Shown here in pieces: positions 35,385-46,895 of a DNA stretch of 64,000 nucleotides. Position numbers and translations under genes: made by a program. Position 1 is the first letter of the stretch. Every line of letters begins with the position of its first letter. Source of the DNA: Armillaria gallica (lineage: Eukaryota > Basidiomycota > Agaricomycetes > Agaricales > Physalacriaceae); the NCBI GenBank assembly GCA_037576215.1, contig JBANDB010000016.1, positions 1,550,001 to 1,614,000 of the forward strand, given 5' to 3'. The notes under the pieces were generated by a model, which saw only the letters and a list, made by a program, of their open reading frames with translations, had not been told where the DNA came from and searched no databases.

Positions 35385-37587
35385 CGAAGACTGCGGGGCA
35401 GTGGAAACCGAGTAAGACCGGTCCAGCTTCCATAAAAATGAGCGTTCTTCGGCGTCAAGCGATACTTGATCCCAAGGAGTGAAGTAGCTGTAACCAATAC
35501 AATGTAAACTGCTGTTCTGCGAACATCAAAGATGAAAGTTACTGACCTGGTCGCATCCACGCCTGCAGTTTCATGAGGATTTTTTTCTGAAAAGAACGAT
35601 CTAGAGCCATATTAATACTGTATACACAAGGGCTGTACAAATTAACCCAATACACACGTGTGAGGACCGCTAGACACAGATTCGTAGAGTTCGTATGAGT
35701 CCATAGGCGGGATGGGTCTTTTCTTGGCCGAAGACGGGGTAGGCTGTGGCGAGGCGCCTAGACGAGAAGATACGTGTGGCGAGCTACGGTGTGTTGTTAA
35801 AAGACAGTAGTAAGTAGCGCGTACTACAGAACACCGAAAGGCTCACCTTATATGTTGGTCTCTCGCCGCCATGATGGGCGAGGAGGGATATCGTGGTTTC
35901 GCGCTGGCCCGACTCATAATCAAAGTATAAAGAGTATTAACGTTGTTTACTGGTCTCGGTCTTTATTCCCTTTCCTTCCCTCCTGGGCCGGATTCCGAAG
36001 GCCAAGATTGGCGCTTGATTATTCTCGGCCACTAAGATCCCTTTTTTGGGAGGGAGGGGACGGAATCTACGTTTTATCCGAAACCGCTACAAATACACCT
36101 CCTACTAGGATGCGGTACTAGTACCCAATCCCCTTATTCATCAATCGGTTTCTACCAGAGACGAGAATCGAGATTGGCGTGCGTAGTATGTAAGGCTAAA
36201 TATTGGTGAAGCAACCTTAGCGTGTCCGGCCGGGTACATCATAAGCTACTGGATGGCTGTGCGGAACATCAGATTGATTCGCTAGCGCTGATTTACGGCT
36301 CAGACAAATTCTCGTTCCCATCCGCTTCGGTGTTGGGCGGGATCACGTGACGGCTGTACGAAGGGCGAATATGCAACAAGGTAAAATCGAGATCGCACCG
36401 AAACGGGGACGAGACTACCCAGAAGGAACGTGATTTTTGTTAGTCGTCAGTTCTCCTGAACAGAAACGTAACGAGGTCCGTGTTACTATCTGCTATGGGA
36501 CCGAATCTCAACTATGCTCTGCCGTTATGGTAATGCCCCACCAAGAGTGGTCCCTCACTGCCTCGGCGATGGAAGGGTGGAAATAAATGATAGAAGTCTA
36601 CTCCTACCTGATTCAGAATAAATGTCACTGGGTCTGCTTATCCGTCCGATTTGTCACGGCAATCAATCCAGTGCACTGTTCTTCGCATGACCTTTTCTTC
36701 CTTGTGGTTGCGAGAGAGGGCCATTTGCGTCGCTTTCGTTCAACAGCTATCGAAATTGCGGAATATACATGGCTCCTGTGTAGCGAGCAAGATCTAGATC
36801 TATTTCTTTGTCGGCTTGATGTCCCTCTTTCTCCATCATACCAAGAAGCATGCGAAGGAATTCTTATATTTTGTTAGCGAAGCTTGTGCGGGAGACTCTG
36901 CAGATCTACGTATCCACGCCTATGTATATTCCACTCCTAGAAACAGCTTTTTCGGGTTAGGCAAAACCAATGCAAAATAGGTGGATAACATACGAAATTA
37001 AGACGGGTACCTATGCTTTTGACTACAGCAAAATGAGTCGGGATTCCCCTTAACGGTAAATCAGGGAGTTTGCTGTGGTCAAAAGAGCGTGTACGTGTCA
37101 AAATTTCGTCTGTATTCCAACCATTTCCCTTACCTTTTGGCCGGCATGGCTGAGTCACCTGCCAGAACTACGGTTTCATTGCTGCCTCGACGATCCGTAG
37201 CGCCATCTAGCAACTGAGGGATGCTTAGCTTGTTTCTCGAGCCTCTCACACTTGTCGCCCTTATGATATAGGTTTTCTAGCTAGCTATTTGTACTGTCGG
37301 CCACGGTCGTTTCTACATCGTATCCATGCCGTGTAAAGATGATGAATCCTTCTGATCACCCCCAATAGGTACATAGTGGTGCGACTTCCGTTCCGCATTA
37401 GCTCCTTCAGGAAGATGGACCATATTTTGAGGCTGTCGTGTCCAGCTATAGGCTAGGCTGAAATCTTCCCTCTGTGATGTATGGTGAGGCATAAATTACG
37501 AAATGAATCTTGGTGGTCTAACGGCGGCTTCTTACATGCATACAGTCCCCGAATTTCTGCCATTCGAGCTGCTACAAGAGCATAGAC
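35385..37587. other. Intergenic, nothing firm
   Basis: A 96-codon plus-strand frame at 36587-36877 has no known motif. No repeats of note were found. Confidence 0.35.
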
Positions 37588-39356
37588 ATGGATCATCGAA
37601 CATCCGCCAATAATGCCGCACGTCGAGATCAGTATCAGAAGTACGTTGGTCAATTTCTTCCACGAATATCGGTCAAACCAGAAACTATGCCTAGAAGGAT
37701 TAACGCCAGAAAGGAAGCAACTGGCTTTCAGATAACCAAGGTCTACTTCTCAACAGAACAATGCACGGGGACACAAGCCCAGGGAATGTGGGAGAATCCG
37801 GGAGCAGAGATACCAAGTCACTTCAATATTCGAGAATCCGTCAAGTTCAAAAACTACACCGCCGCTACCTGGACTTCTCCCTCCCCAAAATCATTCTCTA
37901 CGGATAAGTCCCCGGCGATCACCTTCAAGCATTATGCATGCGCTACTAATCTCAATCGTAATACCTATCTATCACTGCCGTCGGGCGATTTCCAAATGAG
38001 AGTCCTGCTTGTTGACCTCAGTCGATATCTCCCCATCGTGGACCACCAAATTCGAGCTTCGAATGTGCGCGAATGTGGGGCCCCGGTCAGCGGTGGTGCG
38101 CGCCTTAGAACGGTAACTCTCCACACGCTCTCTCACGAGAACCTGGATCCAGAAAGCCTGACGGCGGACAGATATAAAGTGTTGGCCACAGTCAGAGGGA
38201 TCTGTATGAACGGCGCAGAGACCATTTCTGACCAAGCTACGTGTCGGATTAATTTCTCAGAGGGCGTTAAGATCATTGACGACTATTTCGCCCGTTGTTT
38301 GACCATGAAAACATCCTCACTCATGCAACGAGAGCAGAAGCTGTGTTTTCTGAATCAGGTATGTAAATACTTTCACTTCCGGTTCAGATCGGTGAAAGGT
38401 CTTCAGTTGACACAGGTCGATGATCGCTTCAAAGTCAGTTCGAAGGTCTGGAAAGGGAGCTGTGGATCACGAGATATCGCTCGCTTAAGCTCCGGGAAGT
38501 GGATCAACGACCACATCATTAATCACTTCATCGACAAATTTCTTCTGGTTCCTCACGGGTTGCAACCTGATGTTCTAGTGTTCAACACTTATTTCTTTAC
38601 TCAGCATCTGTTTCAGACAGGTGGCCAGCCAAATGTGAAAAGTATGAGTCGATGGACCCCGCTCAAGGTTATTAAGGTTCAGGTTAAGAACTCAGCAGTC
38701 ATCTCTCATAGCTGTATACAGGAATGCGGCGCCAATCCATTGAATTGGAAGCGTTTAGTTTTCCCTATCAATTTCAACAACTGCCATTGGAAAGCGGCTT
38801 GCGTTGATTTTGGAGTCCGATCGATTGTGGTATACGATAGCTGGGGCGTCCCAGATCGTGACGGCGGTACCAATACGAAAAACGCAAACGTCTCACACGT
38901 GCAGAAAAGCGATAACTGGGCAATCATCTGGGTATGGTTACCGATGACGCAGTGTTTTTCCAAGTTGCCTGATCTGGCACTTTGTAGCTCGTTCAAAAAC
39001 TCGTAGATGCATTGTTGTGGGAAAAAAGACACCCCCTAATGATGTGGAGCAACTGGAAGTTGCAACCGAATTTTGTGGTAGGTGATATATCGTCCTACTG
39101 CAGACTTGATTAATTGCGGGGATGGCTATAGGTACCCCACTTTCAAAGTAACAATTATGATTGTGGGATTTTCGTACTGACTTATCTAATGCATGTGTTT
39201 CATGGCGACCTGGAACTGAAGGATCACCGTCGACTTCCAGCAGGCTGGAACATTGGTGGTGATACAGATGATATCCGTCTCTTTCTGGCATCTGACTTGG
39301 TAAAGGATGGAATGTACCACGCAGTTAAAGAGCTACAGTCATTTCAACCATTCTAG
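37588..39356 (+). CDS. Ulp1-like cysteine protease (C48 type)
   Basis: Exons 37588-38358, 38416-38931, 38988-39077 and 39132-39356, 533 residues. The last two introns (56 and 54 nt) are required; the first (38359-38415, GTATGT..ACACAG) keeps frame and is likely. The C-terminal 230 residues have the C48 order: GKWINDHIINHFIDKFLL, catalytic His in NFNNCHWKAACVDF, Asp in VVYDSWG, Gln and Cys in FQSNNYDCGIFVLTYL. C48 enzymes remove SUMO or related tags; in mushrooms many such domains sit in transposon-linked genes, so the substrate is uncertain. The N-terminal 300 residues are not recognised; earlier exons may exist. All catalytic residues are present. Confidence 0.8.
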
Positions 39357-39420
39357 CTAGTCTCTCGTAGACAGACAACGATACAGACCTTTTGATCGGA
39401 GGGAGGGACGGTCTGTATGG
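39357..39420. repeat. Short copy of the 3.8/46.5-kb repeat end, with hairpin
   Basis: CTAGTCTCTCGTAGACAGAC (39357-39376) and GGGACGGTCTGTAT (from about 39402) match 3789-3829, and the first block matches 46876-46894 in inverse. An extra block between them makes a hairpin, ATACAGACC..GGTCTGTAT. It starts directly after the stop codon of the Ulp1-like gene. Confidence 0.6.
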
Positions 39421-40919
39421 ACAATCTAGAGTATTGTAGTATACTTCATCCGAAGAATGTCATTGTATTCATGTGCACATTCCCGCAAATGTGTCGATTT
39501 TATCGAGGGATCGTGGTCGATGACAACCATTGACCGGGACGTCTCGAAAGTCCATAACCCCGCGTCTTGTCAGAAAAGTCAAAAAATGACGCTTGCGCCG
39601 TGCGTCCAGATTCTTCGGTGTGTCTGTGCATCGGGAACTCTGAAATCCTGACCGCCTCTCGTTCAATATCTCGCTGTTCTTTGTCCCTCTGATATCCTCG
39701 GGTGTCTACTACACCAAGCGGCTCCTTTAGCGTGCATGTACCGGCTTTCCAAATAGGAACTTCTCATACCAGCGAAGTTCGGACTTATCGGGCAGAGCTA
39801 CGACTAGTACCAGTGACTGAACTTCTGCAAAAGCAATCAGAGTAGAGGCTGATTACAGTAGATCAAATCCCTGCGTCTTTTGAGAAGATGAGGTGAAGAA
39901 GAAAGTTTGAAACTCCGGACATCCGCGTAATACAAGATCCGTTTGAAATTACGGCACGCCCGTAGCAGCGAAGTACATGCAGTGATATACTGTAGATAGC
40001 TTGCTGCAATACGGATGTTGTTACGTTTCTGTTCTTCCTTCCTATGGGGTAAAGGACTTCTGAGATCTAGATAGGTATCTCCGATTAGTGTGTCTGATGA
40101 CAGACCCGTCTCTCGAACGCCCTGGGCAGAAGGCGGCGAGACCTTCTCGGGCTCCGCAGTAACGCAGAGGGAGAAGCCGAAAGGTAGCGTTACGCGGTCA
40201 AAGCAAATGCTGCAAAACTCATGGGTGGCGACTATTTTTGGTGAGTCAAAACAGAGTTAAAATCAGCACCGACGACTAATAAACCACTCTTCTGGATGCA
40301 TGATCACTTGCAGAACTCGATGGGATTTTGCGACGATGGTATAAAGTTCCAATCATGCTGTTCTGTCTAATCAATAACTATCATCATGATTGAGAGTAAC
40401 CTGTCCCGTCAAGTTATTGGTATAGCCTATTTTCAACATGTCAGGACGTCGTGACTAATCTTCAGACCTAGTTCCTCCCGTCAAATTATGGAGTGACGCC
40501 ACGCATACTCACCTCAAGACTAACTGTGATGCAGTTACTTTCCTCGGCATGCTTCTGAACAAGCGTTCAGAAAATAAATCACAATCTTTGCGTGTTCTGG
40601 GTTTCTTGCCTGCTGCACCAGAGACAGGTATTATTTCTACTATTGAGTTATTCCAGTGAACTTCATCACCGTCAGAGAAACGCACCTCTGAGGAATGGAT
40701 CCACGATCGCGAGTGTTTTGGGGCCTCCAAAATCCTAGTTGGCGGGACGGAATTCTGAATAATTCAGGTTATGGTGAAAAATATTCATTAAATGTGACTA
40801 AAATAAACTACCGAGAGCAGCCGAAAGATGCAGGAGGAAATTTTATCTGATCACTATGCCTAAGAAAGAAACCAACCAGAGTCCATACTATGCGTGCATT
40901 ACCCGCCTAATACACTACG
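39421..40919. other. Intergenic, nothing recognised
   Basis: Short frames only; no repeat or RNA gene could be supported. Confidence 0.35.
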
Positions 40920-41310
40920 CTACCGTCTACGCACCTCATACACGTAACGACCCAATCTCGGCAATAAATCAGGGTACGTCAGCAGCGTGTGTAGCAGTTC
41001 CTTCGCACCAGATGCTCTATCGTGCAGAACAGTGTACGATTTACTCATCTCCGCCAAGAAATCGATACGCATATCAGAGTGGCGGATCAGGACAGGTGAA
41101 CAGGACATGGCATTCATCCTCGACATCTTTGCGATACCAACGGCAGATACGGAATGGCATGGGGATATTGACTGTCGTGCCTTCGACCCTCAGAGTCAGG
41201 AATTGAACCTCAACCGGCAACATAGCGAGGTACAACCACCTTGATGCGGCGCTGTTCTGTATAACGTATGGGATAGAACCGACTGTAGCTAACAAGAAAA
41301 GCTTTCTCAT
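40920..41310 (-). pseudogene. LINE-like reverse transcriptase C-terminal fragment
   Basis: RICRWYRKDVEDECHVLFTC on the minus strand is related to RLCRFCKLGVEDELHALLE at 3.5 kb. A frame change near 41095 leads into DMRIDFLAEMSKSYTVLHDR and a tail ending RLGRYVYEVRR. It is a broken relic of a LINE-type polyprotein without RT core. Confidence 0.55.
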
Positions 41311-41342
41311 GTCGAAAGATTCGTTGTACTCACTTGATAAGG

Positions 41343-42926
41343 CTACATGTACTCTATTACTGTAGACATCACTGTGCAGGTAACTCCGCCCTCATAACCT
41401 GTGTCTCTGTCGATATAACTACCTAGATGCAGGAGGTAGTAGCAGTAGGCGCACAGGGCAACTATAGCAGTAAGCGCCAATGGTGTAGTAAACCGCACTG
41501 TATTCCAATCTCTCTGGCGCGTAGGCATAGGAAGTAATTTCAGCCGATTGTCCCGTCTGCGCCAAATTCTAACACAGTTTTGGTGACCAACGGAGAGAAA
41601 GTATTGGTTACCTGATTGACTCAGTCGCGCACAAAACTTCTCTAATCAAGAATATCTTAGTAGTTGAAGGTCGTAAGCTCAGAACGTCTGACCTGGCTGT
41701 GATCTCAAGAAAAACATCCTCCACATCCCATCAATGAGGCTGCAGATACAGACGTCCGCCTCAGAGGTTGCAAAAACCACCTCGCTATTAGATGTCCATG
41801 CTATTGATCGAGGACGATTCGATCCCTTTGGGACGCCACTGATCGGAAACGTAACTTGATTTCCGTCTTGTAAAGACAATACTGCAGCGGTGTCGTCCGT
41901 ATTGCCCAATACGGTGAAGGCAAGAAATTGACCATCAGGCGAGACATCAGAATGTCCACTATATTTCCTTCTCGTTGGATGTCAAACTAGATGAAGACGG
42001 TGGTCTCACATGTGTCCTTGGAGATCAAGCTGTCTCTGCCACTGGAGGTCATTTCTTCTGAAAAACCTTGCCAGGAAACATCAGTACTAGGAAAGGATGC
42101 CTGAAGTAGTGCGGGACTCAATACTCACTGACACATACCATCGCTAAACGTTACCAGAACGGTGTTATGGATGAAGTGAATGTCGGTTGGAACCACCGCT
42201 GCGGTTGCATTGTGGTCTGGTATCAACACCTCCTTGAGACGTCCCGAAACATTGGTACCATCTGTATGTAGGTGTGTAGTCAATATGGAATAGCATCTAG
42301 TTAATAATAACGGACGCGTACTGCATACCACAACAACTAACGTTCCAGAACCCTGAGTCTCGGACGTTGTCGAGGGCTCCCTGAAGAGCGAGATCAAAGC
42401 ACAATTGTGCGTTTCGTCGTATTTCACTGAAATGATAGGACCAGCATAGCGGGTATCATAGATGACAAGGGAATCATCAAGCTATATATCATCGTATAGA
42501 TAGGTAAGCAGGAGATTAGAACGCAGCAAAACTTACTCGAAAGAGGTTCTCGCAAATATCTCGTACCGGTTGCAGCAAGACTTGCCCTTTCGACGTCCCA
42601 AACATCAACCACGGACCATCATCTGAGTTTGGCATCATAAACGAAGAAGCTATAGTGCTAATGAATCCATGTCGATCGTCGGTCCGAAAAGTGAATAGAA
42701 GGAACCAAACACCCTCTTTGACACCAAAAACAAAGTTGTCTTGGTTCTTCCAGCATACGATGAGTAGACTGGAGGGACCTAAATGAATGCAAGAGAGTTG
42801 ATCTGACCCATCCTCTCTGGGTAGTCGAGAATAGAAATCCTTCCACTCCAGTGTCTGAGCGTGTTCGAAAGATGGAAAATATAGAGATGGGTTTGGAAAC
42901 AGGTCAATGACGTTGGACTGAGACAT
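41343..42926 (-). CDS. W1: tail-anchored beta-propeller-like protein
   Basis: Member of a three-gene family in this window. Exon 1 is 42926-42537, exon 2 starts at 42481 (intron 55 nt, phase 0); later introns lie near 42130, 41970 and 41690. Shared landmarks with W2 and W3: SLLIVCWKNQDNFVFG, LMFGTSKGQVLL, IYDTRYAGPIIS, FATSEADV, WRMFFLRSQPG, and near the end SVGHQNCVRIWRRR, like a last WD40 strand. The C-terminus has one hydrophobic segment, TPLALTAIVALCAYCYYLLH, then about 20 residues, so it is predicted to be membrane-anchored by its tail. The role is unknown. The exact exon ends in the second half are approximate. Confidence 0.68.
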
Positions 42927-43511
42927 GACTCGGAGTCAACTAGGATGTTCAAGGGAAATATTTCTCCATCCCAAGGTAATCTTAAATCAGACCTGTTCAT
43001 TGTCGGATTCGCGGCTTGCGAAGCCCCTGGTACAATTTGCAGTGGCATTTACACCATTTTGGTCGTACGGCGGTTTACCCTCTTACCCCTTTTACACCGT
43101 ACTGCATGATCGCATTGAGATCTCTTACCCTTGCGTCGGCGCTGATGATGATGTCAAATTAAATTCACTTGAGTATGAATGGGGAAATCGCGAAATCTAA
43201 TCCAAGCTTCTCTTACCATTAGACTGCCATATGTCCCCAATGAGGGTTTTGTGGCTTGACCTTATCTCTGCCCACCTGACTTGCCGTATGTGGAAGGAAG
43301 GCTAGACGCCGTTTTTATCAGTCGTCGGTGCTTCTGGGTAGAAACACAACGACCTCCGCACCACAGCAAGCTATCCACGAGATAATCGTTGCTTAGCTGC
43401 TACGGGAACGAACGGACCCTATCCCTGCCGCTTTGAAACAGTGTTCACATATCATACGGCCCCGTCGCAATCTCGCATTGGGAAGACAAATTCGAATCCT
43501 AGGAAGCATCC
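42927..43511. promoter_or_regulatory. Divergent intergenic region between W1 and gene G
   Basis: 585 bp separate the two start codons of oppositely directed genes, so it should hold both promoters. No specific motif is claimed. Confidence 0.4.
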
Positions 43512-45430
43512 ATGAATGGCAGCTCTGATGAGAGTGGTTATACTACAAGATATGGTTAACAAAACATCCCTATGCTGTGTGGTCATATCTGAATTTGTTC
43601 TAGGACGACGTGTAAATGTCCCCCCCTCATCGTCCAACTCACAACCAAAGGCATCCACTTCAAGGAAGAATGCAGCTGTACAGAAGCCAACAAATTCTAA
43701 GCTTATGCAGCAGACTTCGACGCCCTCTGACCGCTATCCTCAACCTAATTTGACGGTACGCCTGTCACTAGGAGATACTTTATGCTGATGAAAAATAGGA
43801 GCCTCGCACTCCACGTACCGTGCTACTGACAGAGGACGATGAAGATCCTACTCCAAGGCCGAAGGACGCAAAGGGGAAGAAACCTATGCGACCAATCCCT
43901 GATCCATTTACAGTGGGTCAGTCTGGATATCATCTTACTGCATGAGTGATTTGCTGGATCTGTCTCGTGTGCGATGTTGATTAGACTTCAGACCTCCGAA
44001 GCGGCATTAGATGAACTGGGGCGAAATATTGAGGTTCAACTTGATGGTCTGCAGAGGACCCTTGTTTCCTCGCAAGAAAAACTTTCCGGTGACCTACAAC
44101 GCGGGTTTAGCGATATCAGTGTCACATTGCTTGCTGCTCAACGAGAGATGTTTGAAACATTCTTTCACGCTCCTTCAAAGACCAGGAAGTTCGCCACTCC
44201 TACTCCCTCTGTGGAGCCTCATTCCGGACGCCCGACTCCCCCGAGGGAGGATCCTCAGGAACATCTATTCAAGGAAGACGAAGCTTCAGTTATTTTGGAA
44301 CCGGAAACGGAAATGCATTCAGTCGATGATCCTGGTTCCTTGGCGGATGACGAAATGCCTAGCGAAGTAGTGCCAGATATCGAAGACACTTTCTTTGACT
44401 CCAGAAACTTTGATGGCCGAGAGATTCCAAACCGGGATACCAAGCACCGCCCTCCCGCATTGAACGAGCTTGCGGTGAGACTCCTTCTCTAAATGCTCTC
44501 TGAAGTGCACTAATATCCGATCAGAAAGATGTTCGCCTAGCTGTCGAGAGGCTGTTGGGGGGCAATAACGGCGTGTATGTTGAAAAGGTGACTGCAGAAC
44601 AAGCAGCATCCTTTCACGAGCAATGGGTAGCCAGCAATGGAACCGTAGACTGCTGCTCCGCAGACGACTTCTCTGTATGGCTATCCGGTGATCCCGCATC
44701 ATCCTGGAACAAATCTGCTGGGCGGGTTTTTGCAAGAGACGTTATGAGCAAAATCAAGGTCGATCAAAATAACAGCAAGATACGCGAGACTCTAGAAAAA
44801 CATTTTTACAAGAGGATGAAGAGTCTTCATCGAACTTTCATGGAAAAGAAGAAGTCTGCAGATGCGCAGGCTCAGTTGAGAGACATGCGTGCCAAAAGAA
44901 ATCGGCGTGCCCTGGCAAGTCATTATTAGTTTAGTGCATTTCATACAGGCTGACTTATACATGTGCAGCTTTTCAAACGGCGCCTCGCTGTCTGCATCCG
45001 TCATCCAGAAATGCAGCGACACATACAGATAATCAAGTACTTAGGTCCGGATGGGATGTCCAGCGACGAACCAGAGCCCGGAATACCTCAGACTCATATG
45101 ACTTACCGACGAAAGCTACTGCCTTGGCGCAGTGGCTCGTTGACGGCATTGCTCCGCCTCTTCGACACTATTTACCAGACTGATCATCGACTTCAGCCTG
45201 ACCGCACACCTACTCGAGGAAAGATGCCTCGGCTACGAGAAGGTAATCAGGCTAGTCGCAGCTCCGACCTCAAATATGTTTCTGGCCTTCCCATAAACGC
45301 GTATGACAAAGGATGGGTTTCCAAACGAGATCACGTCTTCCTCCGTGACAAGGTGCAGCCTACCAAGGATCAATACGACTTCTCGCTGTCTGCAGAAACG
45401 GCAAACCTGTACGTGAAATTTCCAACTTAG
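43512..45430 (+). CDS. Gene G: uncharacterised 547-residue protein with GMSSDE motif
   Basis: Six exons: 43512-43554, 43604-43755, 43799-43912, 43992-44474, 44525-44914 and 44969-45430, phase-consistent throughout. The last intron (44915-44968) starts with GC, GCAAGT, a GC-AG intron; no GT donor keeps the frame. N-terminus Ser/Pro-rich, then a helical part (TSEAALDELGRNIEVQLDGL), an acidic linker, a folded region (KIRETLEKHFYKRMKSLHRT, then LFKRRLAVCIRHPEMQRHIQ), and YLGPDGMSSDEPE followed by LLPWRSGSLTALLRLFDTIY. GMSSDE..WRS..L proteins are common uncharacterised mushroom proteins, often near transposons (from general knowledge). Function unknown. Confidence 0.75.
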
Positions 45431-46253
45431 CAAGTGAAGTGCTCATTTTTGAGCCAATTTAGATATACTTGACGAAGTCTGATTGGTTCATATGATCAGA
45501 GTCATCGTCGGCGCGGCAGCGGTCACGCCGCAGGAATATTTACAACGAATTGCTAGTTGAATAAATCATGGGAATTAGAAAGCCCCACCAGGCTCTTTGA
45601 TTCCGGCGTAAATCCCCAAATATGCTGCCACACCATCCTTGTAGAAAGGCGAGGGAAATTTAATTACAGCTAAGGGAAAATCTCTTAACGTCTCCTATTC
45701 CTCGTCAAGCTCGACATGTGACTCAGTGGTACAACATCAAGCCTATCCCCGGTCCATGCACCACTCGAAAGGTTCATCTCATCGCGCAGGACAAGTCGGC
45801 GCACCAAGCAGTACATTGCAAAGATTGCCATGATAGCTCGCCAATTCCTTCACCACAACATCCCGACGCACGTAAGATTTCTTCGTCAAATTCGTCAGGA
45901 CCATCCCGCGCATATTATACCCATCCCCAGAATGTATATCTTTGTAAGTCTCGAACGCCAACGTGAGAAACATGATTGAAAGGTTCAGTAGTATGGCCAA
46001 GCGGAAATTCATGTGTAACTTGATAATGGAGTTAATAGCCAAATCGTTCCGTGGTTTTTAGTCACTCAATTATACCCAGGGACAATAGCACATGGCCATT
46101 TGCTCCAGACAGAGCCACGTGCAATGAACGTTAATAATTATAAACGCAGTCTCCTACCTTCAATTTTATTCCGAGTCCTATGTATATAGGATTTCGGTTT
46201 CAATGCAAACCTGAACTTATCGTGGGATTAATATATATTCAGTCCCGTTCCTT
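45431..46253. other. Intergenic, nothing recognised
   Basis: Contains TTCCGAGTCCTATGTATA near 46163, resembling a word near 11727. No gene. Confidence 0.4.
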
Positions 46254-46262
46254 TCTGGTTTC

Positions 46263-46363
46263 TAGACTGGTTATCGTCCCTCTGGACACTTGACGTTGCA
46301 AGCAAGAAAGTGTGATTTACTTGCTTGCAACGTCAAGGGTCCAGAGAGACGGTGACGAGTCTA
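46263..46363. mobile_element. 101-bp foldback MITE with 9-bp target duplication
   Basis: Ends TAGACT and AGTCTA; imperfect arms run inward to a near-perfect stem CTTGACGTTGCAAGCAAG with its inverse around a 13-nt loop. Perfect 9-bp flanking duplication TCTGGTTTC (46254-46262 and 46364-46372). Same end pattern and duplication length as 22780-22859, different interior. A 9-bp duplication is typical of Mutator-like elements. Confidence 0.78.
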
Positions 46364-46439
46364 TCTGGTTTCTACTTCCCATTGCTTCCATTGCTACCTC
46401 AAGGTCCTTAGCCGCTATTATATATTAGCCTCGTCGAAT

Positions 46440-46895
46440 GACGTAGCTTTTGGGAGCTCAGAGCTCTCGAGCAGGTTAGTCTATCGTTTAACGCGGGGGG
46501 GTTGCCGTTCAAGGGCGTTATGACAAAGCCTTATATAATTTGATGGCCTTGCATCGGCACCGCGCCAAATCGATTAAGGTTTTGAGCTTACCGGCAGCAA
46601 GTTTGGCATGCCGAATTCAAGCCGGCTAGCGCGTTTCGACAGAAAATACTGCTTGCTTCGCTTTCCCTCCATAATTGTTCAATTTGACATTACCATACAC
46701 TTTGGACATTATATATATTAGTTTACTACGCGTCCCAAGACCCTGTAATACAGGATTTATTCATTGCCGGAATCCCATCAGATTTGTAATAACTGAGTTG
46801 AACGGTAGATAGCCTATTTAAGCAACAGACTCCATACACTCACTACAACCTCACCCCCACCGTAGTCGTGTATGATGCGTCTGTCTACGAGAGAC
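46440..46895 (+). repeat. Dispersed repeat, uninterrupted copy
   Basis: Counterpart of 3789-4470 in inverse orientation. It has no MITE at the matching position (GCGTTATGACAAAG near 46520), giving an empty site. GCCTATTTAAGCAACAGACT near 46810 resembles a core promoter with start site, and the repeat runs directly into the kinase pseudogene. Confidence 0.6.

Noticed and set aside
38932..39131. Truncation of the Ulp1-like protease before its catalytic Cys
   Set aside because: Two phase-0 introns explain the stops and bring in the Cys motif.
42779..43048. A separate minus-strand gene overlapping the start of W1
   Set aside because: It is in a different frame from the W1 exon that aligns with W2 and W3.
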